From Bacteroidaceae bacterium (GTDB lineage Bacteria; Bacteroidota; Bacteroidia; Bacteroidales; Bacteroidaceae), in NCBI GenBank assembly GCA_024398755.1, contig JAKSIQ010000001.1:1-64000 (forward strand): 64,000 nucleotides of DNA, given 5' to 3'. Below, piece after piece: positions 52,274-60,230 of the stretch; position 1 is the first letter of the stretch; every line of letters starts with the position of its first letter. The notes beneath the pieces were generated by a model. It was not told the origin of the DNA. It made no database searches and saw only the letters and a list, made by a program, of their open reading frames with translations. The position numbers were made by a program, and so were the translations under genes.

Positions 52274-53706
52274 AGTATCGGCACATACTGATAACACCCG
52301 GCATCAGGCATTTCAACTGGTCTGGGATTTCCAGACAGATCTACAGGACACTCAGATGCCCTGTCCCCTCCTATTCCCCTGGCTCTTGAAAGCGAATCAA
52401 GCCTGAACACACAATCATACCGGTTTCCGCTGTCTGCAAAATTCGCTGCACCATACACTTGGCCCGATTTGCGGTGCTCAAACACGCTGTTTGTAAAATA
52501 CGCAGCCAGCGTATCATTTGTCATAATCAGAGAGTGGCTTACAGAAAGACGACCCGCCCAGTCCGACTTCAGACCGGGACTGATATCAAGCTCGTTCTGA
52601 TGCCTGCCTGTGATAATACAGCCATCTATTGACACTCCACCAAATGGTCTGTCATCAGTATCAGAAAGGCGGTCAATTATGGAAACCGCGACATCGGCCA
52701 TATGCCACACTGAAAAATCAGCAATTGTTGAGAACAGCAAGTGTGTTTCACCCCCAGTCACAGACAAGCAGCTTTTGCCGGAATTTGTTATCTGGGAATT
52801 GGAGACATTAGCCAGGCAGCCCTTGAAATCCAGGCAATTGCCGGTCATGTTATGCACTATGGATGATACAATATCAACTTTCACCTTACTGATGTCAGAG
52901 CTGTCGGCAACCACACCTTCCTGAGCGCCATGAATGTCACACCATTCAATACGGTTACCGTAGCTTGACTCTCCTATTCTTATTCCGCCCCAACGGCCAT
53001 CAACCAGATCATACGGCAAACCGGCAACACAATCCAGACGGTCACCCCTGAAATGCACCATTCCGCTATCAGTCCCGACTGCAATCATACGTCCGTCAAC
53101 ATAAAGCCCCGCACCGTCGTGAAAATACAGTCTGGTTCCGGGACCTATTTTCAAAGTGGCTCCGAACGGCACATACAGACTGTCAAATATCAGATAAGGC
53201 CGGCTTGAATCAAACTGTTCCGTTCCGTGTACATGATACGAATCCAAACGTCTGGCATTGAGCGATGTCACCTTGAGAGGCAGATACTGCACAGCGCCGT
53301 TTTCAAGGATGAAACGCATGGAATCAACGTATCCGGTCGATGGAGCATCAGTACGCAATTCCGGTCTGGCACGAAGAAAAAAGACCACACTGTCACCTGC
53401 CTGTACTTCAAGCCCGGCAGCAGCATGACCGCCCACGCCATCGGCCAACATTTCAAAAACGCTCAGGCTACCGCCCATAAGCATAACATCAAAACGCAGA
53501 GCGCAATCGTTACGGTTGTATGCCATGAACCTGACCGATGGCGATGTCACTCCAGCCATGACACTGTCCAGTGATATGGTGTCCGAAGTGAACGACAACA
53601 CCTGACGGCTGTCTGTCGAATAACAGACATCATCACTGCATGCCGCAAAAAAAGAAGCCGCCACGGCTGCAAGAACCGACATTATATGTAACAATGGTCT
53701 GCTCAT
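52270..53706 (-). CDS. Lipoprotein with right-handed beta-helix
   Basis: The protein has 478 residues with a lipoprotein signal (lipobox near FAAC). The N-terminal third is beta-rich. From about residue 175, repeats of short strands (GAGLYVDGRMIAVG, RWGGIRIGESSYGNRIEWCDIHGAQEG, IVHNMTGNCLDFKGCLANVSNSQITNSG) form a parallel beta-helix of the type seen in surface proteins and polysaccharide lyases. No lyase catalytic motif is recognised. It is probably a surface-exposed lipoprotein. ATG 53706 is preferred over a GTG three codons upstream. It is co-transcribed with the nuclease gene through a 4-base overlap. Confidence 0.8.
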   Translation of the reverse strand: MSRPLLHIMSVLAAVAASFFAACSDDVCYSTDSRQVLSFTSDTISLDSVMAGVTSPSVRFMAYNRNDCALRFDVMLMGGSLSVFEMLADGVGGHAAAGLEVQAGDSVVFFLRARPELRTDAPSTGYVDSMRFILENGAVQYLPLKVTSLNARRLDSYHVHGTEQFDSSRPYLIFDSLYVPFGATLKIGPGTRLYFHDGAGLYVDGRMIAVGTDSGMVHFRGDRLDCVAGLPYDLVDGRWGGIRIGESSYGNRIEWCDIHGAQEGVVADSSDISKVKVDIVSSIVHNMTGNCLDFKGCLANVSNSQITNSGKSCLSVTGGETHLLFSTIADFSVWHMADVAVSIIDRLSDTDDRPFGGVSIDGCIITGRHQNELDISPGLKSDWAGRLSVSHSLIMTNDTLAAYFTNSVFEHRKSGQVYGAANFADSGNRYDCVFRLDSLSRARGIGGDRASECPVDLSGNPRPVEMPDAGCYQYVPIL

Positions 53707-53714
53707 AATTTCCA

Positions 53715-53745
53715 CAAAGGTAAAATAAAAACTATCTTTGCCAAT
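53715..53745 (-). promoter_or_regulatory. Promoter of the beta-helix lipoprotein/nuclease operon
   Basis: On the minus strand, ATTG (53742-53745, one mismatch), N19 and TACCTTTG (53715-53722) fit the consensus. It is interleaved with the divergent promoter of the BASS gene. The leader would be only a few bases. Confidence 0.65.
53733..53740 (+). promoter_or_regulatory. -7 box of the BASS transporter gene
   Basis: TATCTTTG is an exact -7 match, with TTTC (53709-53712) 20 bases upstream as an imperfect -33. A start near 53746 favours ATG 53757 over 53748. Confidence 0.65.
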
Positions 53746-53756
53746 GCATGAACAAA

Positions 53757-54767
53757 ATGAAAAAAGTCTCCAACACAGAAAGTCTGCTGCTGTTTCTGAA
53801 AGACTGGATGCTGGTCATCGGAATCATTACCGGGATTTCGGCATATCTGGTCTATCTGCGCATTCCTTCAATTCATGAATATGGTACGATTATTGAGGCA
53901 TCAATACATACCATCCAGCCCATACTTCTTTTTTTAATGCTGTTCATCAGTTTCTGCAGGATTGATCCGAGACAGCTTGTAATAAAGCCATGGCAGATTA
54001 GGAATCTTTCAGTACAGGTATTATCCTTCCTTCTGTTCGCATCGGCAGTAATATGGGGTATTCACAGCCAATGCAAAGCTGCAGAATGGATTGTCAGAAA
54101 CAGGCTCCTGTTTGAAACGGGAATGCTTTGCATGATATGCCCTACCGCAACGTCATGCGCTGTGGTTGCCGGCCGTCTTGGCGGAGACATTGCACAGGTT
54201 GTAATGTACACCATAATAATTAATCTGACAGTAGCGCTTATAGTTCCTCTTACAGTACCATTGCTGTATCCTGATTCAGAGGTGACTTTCATAACTTCTT
54301 TTGTCCGCATTCTGTCAAAGGTATTTCCTCTTCTCATTCTTCCCTGCCTTACAGCATGGGCTGTCAGAGCATTCATGCCGAGATTTCACCATTGGGTTTC
54401 ACTTCACACAAATCTGGCATTCTACCTTTGGAGTATTGCGCTCACCCTTGCAGTGACAATCGGAACCAGAGCCATAGTCCAAAGCCATTGCAACATATTG
54501 CTTCTTGTCGGTATGGCATTGGTTTCTTTGTTCTGCTGCATGTTCCAATTCCGGATTGGAGGATACATAGGCAGAGATTACGGATGCACAGTAGAAGGCA
54601 GTCAGACACTCGGACAGAAAAACACCGTTTTTGGAATATGGATGGGATACACTTTCTGGGACCCGCTGCTCTCCGTTTCCGGAGCCATGTACAACATCTG
54701 GCACAACATCCGCAACACTATACAGTTATACCGTCACGATCACAATTCACGGACCAGTTCCAGATAA
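53757..54767 (+). CDS. BASS (bile acid:sodium symporter)-like transporter
   Basis: The protein has 336 residues with about ten membrane segments. The run TIQPILLFLMLFISFCRID and the pattern CMICPTATSCAVVAGRLGGDIAQV resemble the BASS fold and its crossover region; TLGQKNTVFGIWMG in the last third corresponds to the second crossover. It likely moves an organic anion with sodium. Bile acids are only the family's name, and the substrate is not defined. The C-terminal 28 bases overlap the convergent AraC gene. Confidence 0.75.
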   Translation: MKKVSNTESLLLFLKDWMLVIGIITGISAYLVYLRIPSIHEYGTIIEASIHTIQPILLFLMLFISFCRIDPRQLVIKPWQIRNLSVQVLSFLLFASAVIWGIHSQCKAAEWIVRNRLLFETGMLCMICPTATSCAVVAGRLGGDIAQVVMYTIIINLTVALIVPLTVPLLYPDSEVTFITSFVRILSKVFPLLILPCLTAWAVRAFMPRFHHWVSLHTNLAFYLWSIALTLAVTIGTRAIVQSHCNILLLVGMALVSLFCCMFQFRIGGYIGRDYGCTVEGSQTLGQKNTVFGIWMGYTFWDPLLSVSGAMYNIWHNIRNTIQLYRHDHNSRTSSR

Positions 54768-55390
54768 TTATCACGACGTCGTGACAACATCTCAGCAAAT
54801 CTTTCAATATTCACTTTCCAGACACTTCCGTCTGTCATTCTTATTCTGAATACACCAAGATTATCAGTGTTGGCACAACAATCACCAGACTGCCAGCTTT
54901 TTCTGAATGCCAATGGGGTCATTCCAGTCTTGTTCTTGAAATATGTGGAAAAATAGCCTGTATTCTCTTTTCCGACATCGTTTGCTATCTCATTGACTGT
55001 TCTTTCCGAATACGCCAGAAGTTTCTTGGAAATACATATCCGGATTTCTGACAGTATTTCAAACGGATGTTCAACAGATACATTTTTCAGATGAGAAAAG
55101 AAACTTGTTCTACTGACTCCAAGATGTTGGGCATAAAACTCGGCTGTTATTTTCGGTTCCGGAAGGAACAACAAAGACATCATCAGGAATTTTGCGAACA
55201 GATTGCAGTCGCTTTCACAACATGCAAAAGAATCCGCCCCGGCAACTTCGGTCCATTTTTCACTCTCGAAATCCACGAATTCCGTCAGAAGTTCCATACA
55301 TCGCCCTGATGGACGATTGACAATTGTGTTTACATTATACCATACCGGTATCTCTGTCTGGCTCAGATTCTTTTGTTTTACGGAGTTCAT
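54740..55390 (-). CDS. AraC-family transcriptional regulator
   Basis: The protein has 216 residues from ATG 55390 (a TTG 15 codons upstream is possible). The N-terminal part is a short sensor-like region without a clear cupin motif. The C-terminal AraC domain (about residues 100-195) has two helix-turn-helices: VSRTSFFSHLKNV and VNEIANDVGKENTGYFSTYFKNKTGMTPLAFRK. A further tail of about 35 residues follows. It converges on, and overlaps by 28 bases, the BASS gene. It may control that gene, but this is not shown. Confidence 0.82.
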   Translation of the reverse strand: MNSVKQKNLSQTEIPVWYNVNTIVNRPSGRCMELLTEFVDFESEKWTEVAGADSFACCESDCNLFAKFLMMSLLFLPEPKITAEFYAQHLGVSRTSFFSHLKNVSVEHPFEILSEIRICISKKLLAYSERTVNEIANDVGKENTGYFSTYFKNKTGMTPLAFRKSWQSGDCCANTDNLGVFRIRMTDGSVWKVNIERFAEMLSRRRDNYLELVREL

Positions 55391-55506
55391 TATGTGTTTG
55401 AAGAATTCATCTGTTTTCGTATTGCAAATGAGCAAATTGTTATTTCATTTCAACTTTGAAACAGTACAGATTTATTCTTATCCCGTACAAACAATAAAAA
55501 ATAAAA

Positions 55507-55542
55507 CAATTGCCGGCACACATGTCATTGCACCGGCAATTG
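55507..55542 (-). terminator. Terminator of the rprXY operon
   Basis: A perfect 10-bp stem (55507-55516 with 55533-55542, 16-base loop) lies 25 bases beyond the rprY stop. Minus-strand sequence past the stem is a strong T-tract (TTTTATTTTTT). Confidence 0.9.
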
Positions 55543-55567
55543 TTATAACATTCAGTTCGGGCAGGTA

Positions 55568-56269
55568 TTATTCAGCTGAATCAGGTACGATAAGCTTATA
55601 GCCCTTGCCGTGGATATTGATGATTTCAACCGATTCGTCAGCCTTAAGATGTTTGCGAAGCTTGGTAATATACACATCCATACTACGGGCATTGAAATAA
55701 TTGTCATCAATCCAGATGGTCTTCAAGGCCACTTCGCGAAGAAGTATCTCATTCTGATGCTGACACAGCAGTCCGAGCAGGTCTGACTCCTTTGTGGTCA
55801 GCTTTGTCTGCTTGTTGTCAATTGACAGGATCTGCTTCTTTGAATCAAATGTGAAACGCCCTATATTGAACGTGGTAATTTCGCGATTCTTTTTTCCATG
55901 AACACGGCGCAGGATTGCCTCAATTCTGAGAGTCAGCTCTTCCATGCTGAACGGTTTCGTAATATAGTCATCGGCACCTATTTTGAAACCTTCCAGAATG
56001 TCCTCCTTCAGGTTCTTTGCGGTCAGGAACATGATTGGAACATCAAAATTGGTAGCTCTGATTTCCTTGGCCAATGTAAAGCCATCTTTCTTCGGCATCA
56101 TCACGTCTAAAGCGCAGATGTCAAATTTACCTTTGAGGAATGCCTTGTAGCCTGCGTCACCATCCGGACACAGCTCTGCATTGTAACCTTTTGCCTGAAG
56201 ATATTCCCTGAGCAGCATACCCAGATTCTCATCATCTTCGCAAAGCAGAATGTTCACTTTCTCTTCCAT
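55568..56269 (-). CDS. rprY: OmpR/PhoB-family response regulator RprY
   Basis: The protein has 233 residues. The receiver has acidic residues at 11-13, phospho-acceptor Asp55 (ALDVMMPKK) and the Lys in ITKPF. The C-terminal winged helix has TKESDLLGLLCQHQNEILLRE and the recognition region ARSMDVYITKLRKHL. It matches the Bacteroides RprY regulator in content and in its pairing with an RprX kinase one base upstream. It ends in the terminator at 55507-55542. Confidence 0.9.
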   Translation of the reverse strand: MEEKVNILLCEDDENLGMLLREYLQAKGYNAELCPDGDAGYKAFLKGKFDICALDVMMPKKDGFTLAKEIRATNFDVPIMFLTAKNLKEDILEGFKIGADDYITKPFSMEELTLRIEAILRRVHGKKNREITTFNIGRFTFDSKKQILSIDNKQTKLTTKESDLLGLLCQHQNEILLREVALKTIWIDDNYFNARSMDVYITKLRKHLKADESVEIINIHGKGYKLIVPDSAE

Positions 56270-56270
56270 A

Positions 56271-57830
56271 TCAGTCGTCTTTATGAGGTAAAGTTATTAT
56301 AAATCTTGTTCCATTTCCGAGTTCGCTTTCAGCGCATATCTGTCCCTTATGGTTCAGAATGACCTTCTTGACATAAGCAAGACCCAGACCGAAGCCCTTG
56401 ACATCATGACGATTGCCGGTATGCACACGATAGAACTTCTCGAATATCTTCTTCAAGTCTTCACGCTTTATACCTATACCGTTGTCAGCTACGGAAACCA
56501 TAAGTTTGCCGGGCTCATTCCAGGTTTTCAGTTCAAGATGAAGAGGAATATCATCACGTTTGTACTTTACCGCATTATCCATAAGATTATATATGACATT
56601 GGTAAAGTGCATCTCGTCAACCATAGCAAACGGATCAGTGGTTTCAAAACTGGCATCAATTGATCCACCGACATTACCCACTCTCAACCGGAATGTGCTT
56701 ACAACTCCATTGATAAGTTCATCAACATCGGTCTCCTTCAGCTTCATCGTATTGCTGCTACGTTCGAACATAGACATCTGGAGTACCTTTTCAACCTGGA
56801 ATCTAAGTCTTCTGGTTTCATCGGCAATAACACCTGATATATGTTTGAACATCTGTTCGGACTTGACTACGCTAGGGTCGCCCAACATCTGCGCGGCAAG
56901 CGATATGGTTGATATAGGAGTCTTGAATTCATGAGTCATGTTGTTGATGAAATCATTCTTGATTTCCGTAACCTTGCGTTGTCTCAATACGATGAACAGC
57001 ACGACACAGAACGTCACCATCAGAATGACAATGAAGACTATTGAAGGCAGAATGAAATTGACAGAATTGTCAATATATTCATCAAGCGTCGGGAAATGCA
57101 CCTTTACAACATACATGCGGCTCGGATTGTCATTCTTGAATACAGTCTGAGAGTATGTGTTGTCAGTCGCCTGAGAATCATAATCCTTACACCCGCACGT
57201 ATGCAGAACTCTACCGCTTGGCGTAGTGACAGCATAATGGAAAGCCAGATCAATTCCGTTATTCTTCAACTGATCGTTGAGTTCCTCGGCAAGAAGCGAA
57301 TAATCTATTCTTCTGGCTCGCGGTCTGGTGTTGCTCATCATACTGTAGATGACCTCGTCTACAAGAAACCTGTTAGCCACGTAATTCTCAAGTTGCTCCT
57401 GCTGAATGCCTTTCAGTCTGTCTGAAACGGAAAGACTGGATGATTCCTGTCTGGGAGAACGAGGCATCTGCAGAGACGGCATTGACTGCGAAGGATTCGA
57501 GGAGTCATCCGTACCGGTCTGAATGCTGTGACTGAAAGAGAAAGAGCCGTTCTGGAATACAAATGACTGTGTCTGACTGAAATAGCCCTCAACAGACTGT
57601 TGGCTATCTCTGTTCCGTTCCATTGCCCTTATGTCTTCCTCAACATAACGACGGGCCTCTTCCAGTTCCAACTTGTGGGCGACCTCATATAAACTGCGCT
57701 TCACCGCTTCGTCAAATTGTCTTTGACGCATGGAACTCATTTCCTGCATGTAACGGAACTGCAAAGAAAGGAGAAGTAGGAACGAAACGCACATGACGCC
57801 GCCCAATATCCAAACGAAGGTCTTCTTCAT
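56271..57830 (-). CDS. rprX: Sensor histidine kinase RprX
   Basis: The protein has 519 residues. An N-terminal membrane segment (about 7-28), a periplasmic sensor domain of about 235 residues and a second membrane segment (SIVFIVILMVTFCVVLFIV) are followed by the kinase core. This has phospho-acceptor His300 (NMTHEFKTPIS), N-box IYNLMDNAVKYK, DNGIGIKREDL and GFGLGLAYVKKVI. It is membrane-bound and signals to RprY, encoded one base downstream. A -7 box lies only 5 bases before the ATG, so the transcript may be nearly leaderless or the real promoter may be elsewhere. Confidence 0.9.
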   Translation of the reverse strand: MKKTFVWILGGVMCVSFLLLLSLQFRYMQEMSSMRQRQFDEAVKRSLYEVAHKLELEEARRYVEEDIRAMERNRDSQQSVEGYFSQTQSFVFQNGSFSFSHSIQTGTDDSSNPSQSMPSLQMPRSPRQESSSLSVSDRLKGIQQEQLENYVANRFLVDEVIYSMMSNTRPRARRIDYSLLAEELNDQLKNNGIDLAFHYAVTTPSGRVLHTCGCKDYDSQATDNTYSQTVFKNDNPSRMYVVKVHFPTLDEYIDNSVNFILPSIVFIVILMVTFCVVLFIVLRQRKVTEIKNDFINNMTHEFKTPISTISLAAQMLGDPSVVKSEQMFKHISGVIADETRRLRFQVEKVLQMSMFERSSNTMKLKETDVDELINGVVSTFRLRVGNVGGSIDASFETTDPFAMVDEMHFTNVIYNLMDNAVKYKRDDIPLHLELKTWNEPGKLMVSVADNGIGIKREDLKKIFEKFYRVHTGNRHDVKGFGLGLAYVKKVILNHKGQICAESELGNGTRFIITLPHKDD

Positions 57831-57835
57831 GACAG

Positions 57836-57843
57836 CAAATATA
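57836..57843 (-). promoter_or_regulatory. Possible -7 box just upstream of rprX
   Basis: TATATTTG on the minus strand matches the -7 consensus but lies only 5 bases before the ATG and lacks a TTTG -33. It is either a leaderless promoter or a chance match in AT-rich DNA. Confidence 0.35.
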
Positions 57844-57895
57844 GATACATTTTTAAATAACGTTGCATATTTAACTTAAAAATATGAACAGTTCT

Positions 57896-57931
57896 ATTAA
57901 AAAAGGGCGAAATTTGAGTATTCCGCCCTTT
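57896..57931 (-). terminator. Terminator of fusA2
   Basis: An 8-bp stem AAAGGGCG/CGCCCTTT (57902-57909 with 57924-57931) is followed on the minus strand by six T. It begins 26 bases past the fusA2 stop. Confidence 0.88.
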
Positions 57932-57956
57932 ATAATTAATAAAAACAACACTATCG

Positions 57957-60110
57957 TTATTCTTCTTCCTTCTGCTTTGATTCGAATTCCTTGATAAGTT
58001 CGTTCTGAACATCGGTCGGAACAAGTTCATAGCTGGCGAAACTCATTACAAATGAGCCGCTACCTCCGGTAATGGAACTCAGGGATGTTGAATATGTTGC
58101 CATTTCCTTCAATGGAACCTTGGCACGCAACTGCTGATAGTTACCTTCACTATCCATACCCATAATCATACCACGGCGACCCTGAAGATCACTCATGACA
58201 TCGCCCATATACTCAGCCGGAACAAGTACTTCGACATCATATACCGGTTCAAGAATCTTAGGACCTGCATCCTTGAATGCAAGGCTGAAAGCATTTCTAC
58301 CTGCCAGGATGAATGATATTTCATTTGAATCGACCGGATGCATTTTACCGTCATAGACAATGACACGTACGTCACGTGCGTATGAACCGGTCAGAGGGCC
58401 CTGATCCATTCTCTGCATGATACCTTTAAGAATAGCCGGCATGAAGCGCGCGTCAATGGAGCCGCCCACAATGCTGTTGACGAATACAAGTTTGCCACCC
58501 CACTCCAGAGGATATTCCTGAGTATCCTTGACACTCATCTTGAACTCCTGGTTGCCGAACTTGAACGATTCAGGCATCGGCTTGCCCTCCTCGTACGGCT
58601 CCACGATAAGGTGAACCTCACCGAACTGGCCGGCACCGCCGGACTGCTTCTTGTGACGGTAATCGGCACGCGCAGCCTTGGTAATGGTTTCGCGGTATGG
58701 AATCTTTGGCTCGTCAAAGACAATCTGCATCTTGTCATTGTTCTCAATGCACCACTTGAAGGTACGCAGATGGAATTCGCCCTGACCGTAAAGGATAACC
58801 TGACGGAGTTCCTTTGACTGTTCAATCACCAATGTCGGGTCTTCTTCGCGCATGCGGTTGACAATCGACATCATCTTTTCCATATCGGCCTCGTTTACAG
58901 GCTTCAATGCGCGTGAATACTTCGAGTTGGGATATTTGATGAAGTTGAACGTGCGTTCGGCACCCTCGTTCAGAGTGTTGCCTGTACGTACATCCTTGAG
59001 CTTGACGGTGCAGCCCAAGTCGCCTGCGGGCAGTTCGGGAATCTGGACACGGTTTCCGGAGCCCTGGCTTACGAAAATCTGTGCGACACGCTCCTTCGAG
59101 CCACGGTCGCCGTTAAGCATGTCGACACCTTCGCGTGCCTTGCCCGACATTACCTTAAAATATGAAACGGCACCTATGTGCGGTTCCATCGAGGTCTTGA
59201 AGAAGAACAGTGAAGTGCCGGCCGACTGGGCGTTGACAACTTCGTCCTTGCTGTCCTTGATTTCTGCACCCTGCAGAGGCGACGGTGCAACATTGCCAAG
59301 GAATTCGCACAGACGGTTCACGCCGATATTGTTTGCGGCCGATGCGCATACGACCGGGAAGAGTCCGCAGCTCTCGACGCCCTTGCGGAAGCCGAGACGT
59401 ATTTCGTCGATTGTAAGTTCGCCCTCGTCGAAGAACTTGTTCATAAGAGTCTCGTCGTTCTCGGCAGCGGCTTCGGTTACCATGTCACGCATGGTCTTGG
59501 CACGGTCGGCGACCGATGCCGGTATGTCTTCGGCCTTGAACGGCTGACCGTCGGCGAATGTAAGCTTCTGGTTCAGCAGAACGTCAATGATGCTGTTGAA
59601 TGATGGACCGGACTGTTCGGGGAACTGTATTGGAACGCTGATGGTTCCGAAAGTCGAACGGAGCTGTTCGATGATGTTATCGTATTCGCATTTGTCGCTG
59701 TCAACGTTGTTGACCAGAAAGAATGCGGGTTTTCCTAATTTTCTGACAAGACGGAAGCAGTTAATGACGCCTACATCGACACCGCGTGCGCCATTGACCA
59801 CAATCACTGCTGAATCGCAGATATTGAGTGCTGTTACAGCCTGGCCTGAGAAATCGTCCGAGCCCGGGCAGTCAAAGAAGTTGAACTTCCTGTTGTACAG
59901 TTCAACTGAGAATACTGTCGAATAAACTGAATAGCCGTATTCAAGCTCAACGGCAGCCGTATCGCTTGCGGTATTCTTCTGGTTCACTGATCCGCGGCGC
60001 TTAATGACGCCGCCTTCAAAGAGGAGGCTCTCTGCGAGCGTGGTTTTTCCTGACCCGGAACCGCCGACGATGGCGATATTCCGAATGTCCTGTGTTTGAT
60101 AATTCTTCAT
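57957..60110 (-). CDS. fusA2: Elongation factor G paralogue EF-G2 with altered GTPase site
   Basis: The 717-residue protein has all five EF-G domains. The P-loop is intact (GGSGSGKTT, residues 16-24). The switch I RGITI segment is replaced (ELEYGYSVYS), the G3 motif is DCPGSDDF with Ser84 in the place of the catalytic His, and the G4 motif is NNVD (134-137) instead of NKxD. Domain IV carries AGQFGEV and the C-terminal G'-like SYELVPTDVQNELI tail. This matches the Bacteroides EF-G2 paralogue, reported to support translation without detectable GTP hydrolysis during gut colonisation. The primary fusA is expected elsewhere in the genome. Confidence 0.88.
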   Translation of the reverse strand: MKNYQTQDIRNIAIVGGSGSGKTTLAESLLFEGGVIKRRGSVNQKNTASDTAAVELEYGYSVYSTVFSVELYNRKFNFFDCPGSDDFSGQAVTALNICDSAVIVVNGARGVDVGVINCFRLVRKLGKPAFFLVNNVDSDKCEYDNIIEQLRSTFGTISVPIQFPEQSGPSFNSIIDVLLNQKLTFADGQPFKAEDIPASVADRAKTMRDMVTEAAAENDETLMNKFFDEGELTIDEIRLGFRKGVESCGLFPVVCASAANNIGVNRLCEFLGNVAPSPLQGAEIKDSKDEVVNAQSAGTSLFFFKTSMEPHIGAVSYFKVMSGKAREGVDMLNGDRGSKERVAQIFVSQGSGNRVQIPELPAGDLGCTVKLKDVRTGNTLNEGAERTFNFIKYPNSKYSRALKPVNEADMEKMMSIVNRMREEDPTLVIEQSKELRQVILYGQGEFHLRTFKWCIENNDKMQIVFDEPKIPYRETITKAARADYRHKKQSGGAGQFGEVHLIVEPYEEGKPMPESFKFGNQEFKMSVKDTQEYPLEWGGKLVFVNSIVGGSIDARFMPAILKGIMQRMDQGPLTGSYARDVRVIVYDGKMHPVDSNEISFILAGRNAFSLAFKDAGPKILEPVYDVEVLVPAEYMGDVMSDLQGRRGMIMGMDSEGNYQQLRAKVPLKEMATYSTSLSSITGGSGSFVMSFASYELVPTDVQNELIKEFESKQKEEE

Positions 60111-60166
60111 ATAAATAGGTTAGTTAGGTAGTAATTGGTTGTAGCCCCGATAAAAATCAAGACACG

Positions 60167-60197
60167 CAAATATATAATAATATGGAGACAAACCAAA
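60167..60197 (-). promoter_or_regulatory. Promoter of fusA2
   Basis: On the minus strand, TTTG (60194-60197), N19 and TATATTTG (60167-60174) match the consensus exactly. Start near 60161 gives a leader of about 50 bases. The -33 element lies inside the loop of the preceding gene's terminator hairpin. Confidence 0.85.
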
Positions 60198-60212
60198 GAT
60201 TTGCTCCATATT
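60179..60212 (-). terminator. Hairpin downstream of the GH2 gene
   Basis: An inverted repeat AATATGGAG...CTCCATATT plus an inner CAAA/TTTG (60179-60192 with 60200-60212, one bulge) lies 18 bases past the GH2 stop. The flanking DNA is AT-rich without a long T-run, so it is a moderate terminator. It overlaps the fusA2 promoter. Confidence 0.65.
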
Positions 60213-60230
60213 ATTTGGGAAAACCGGCAA

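Noticed and set aside
57836..57843. A firm promoter for rprX
   Set aside because: The box is too close to the ATG and has no -33 partner, so it is kept only as a low-confidence feature.
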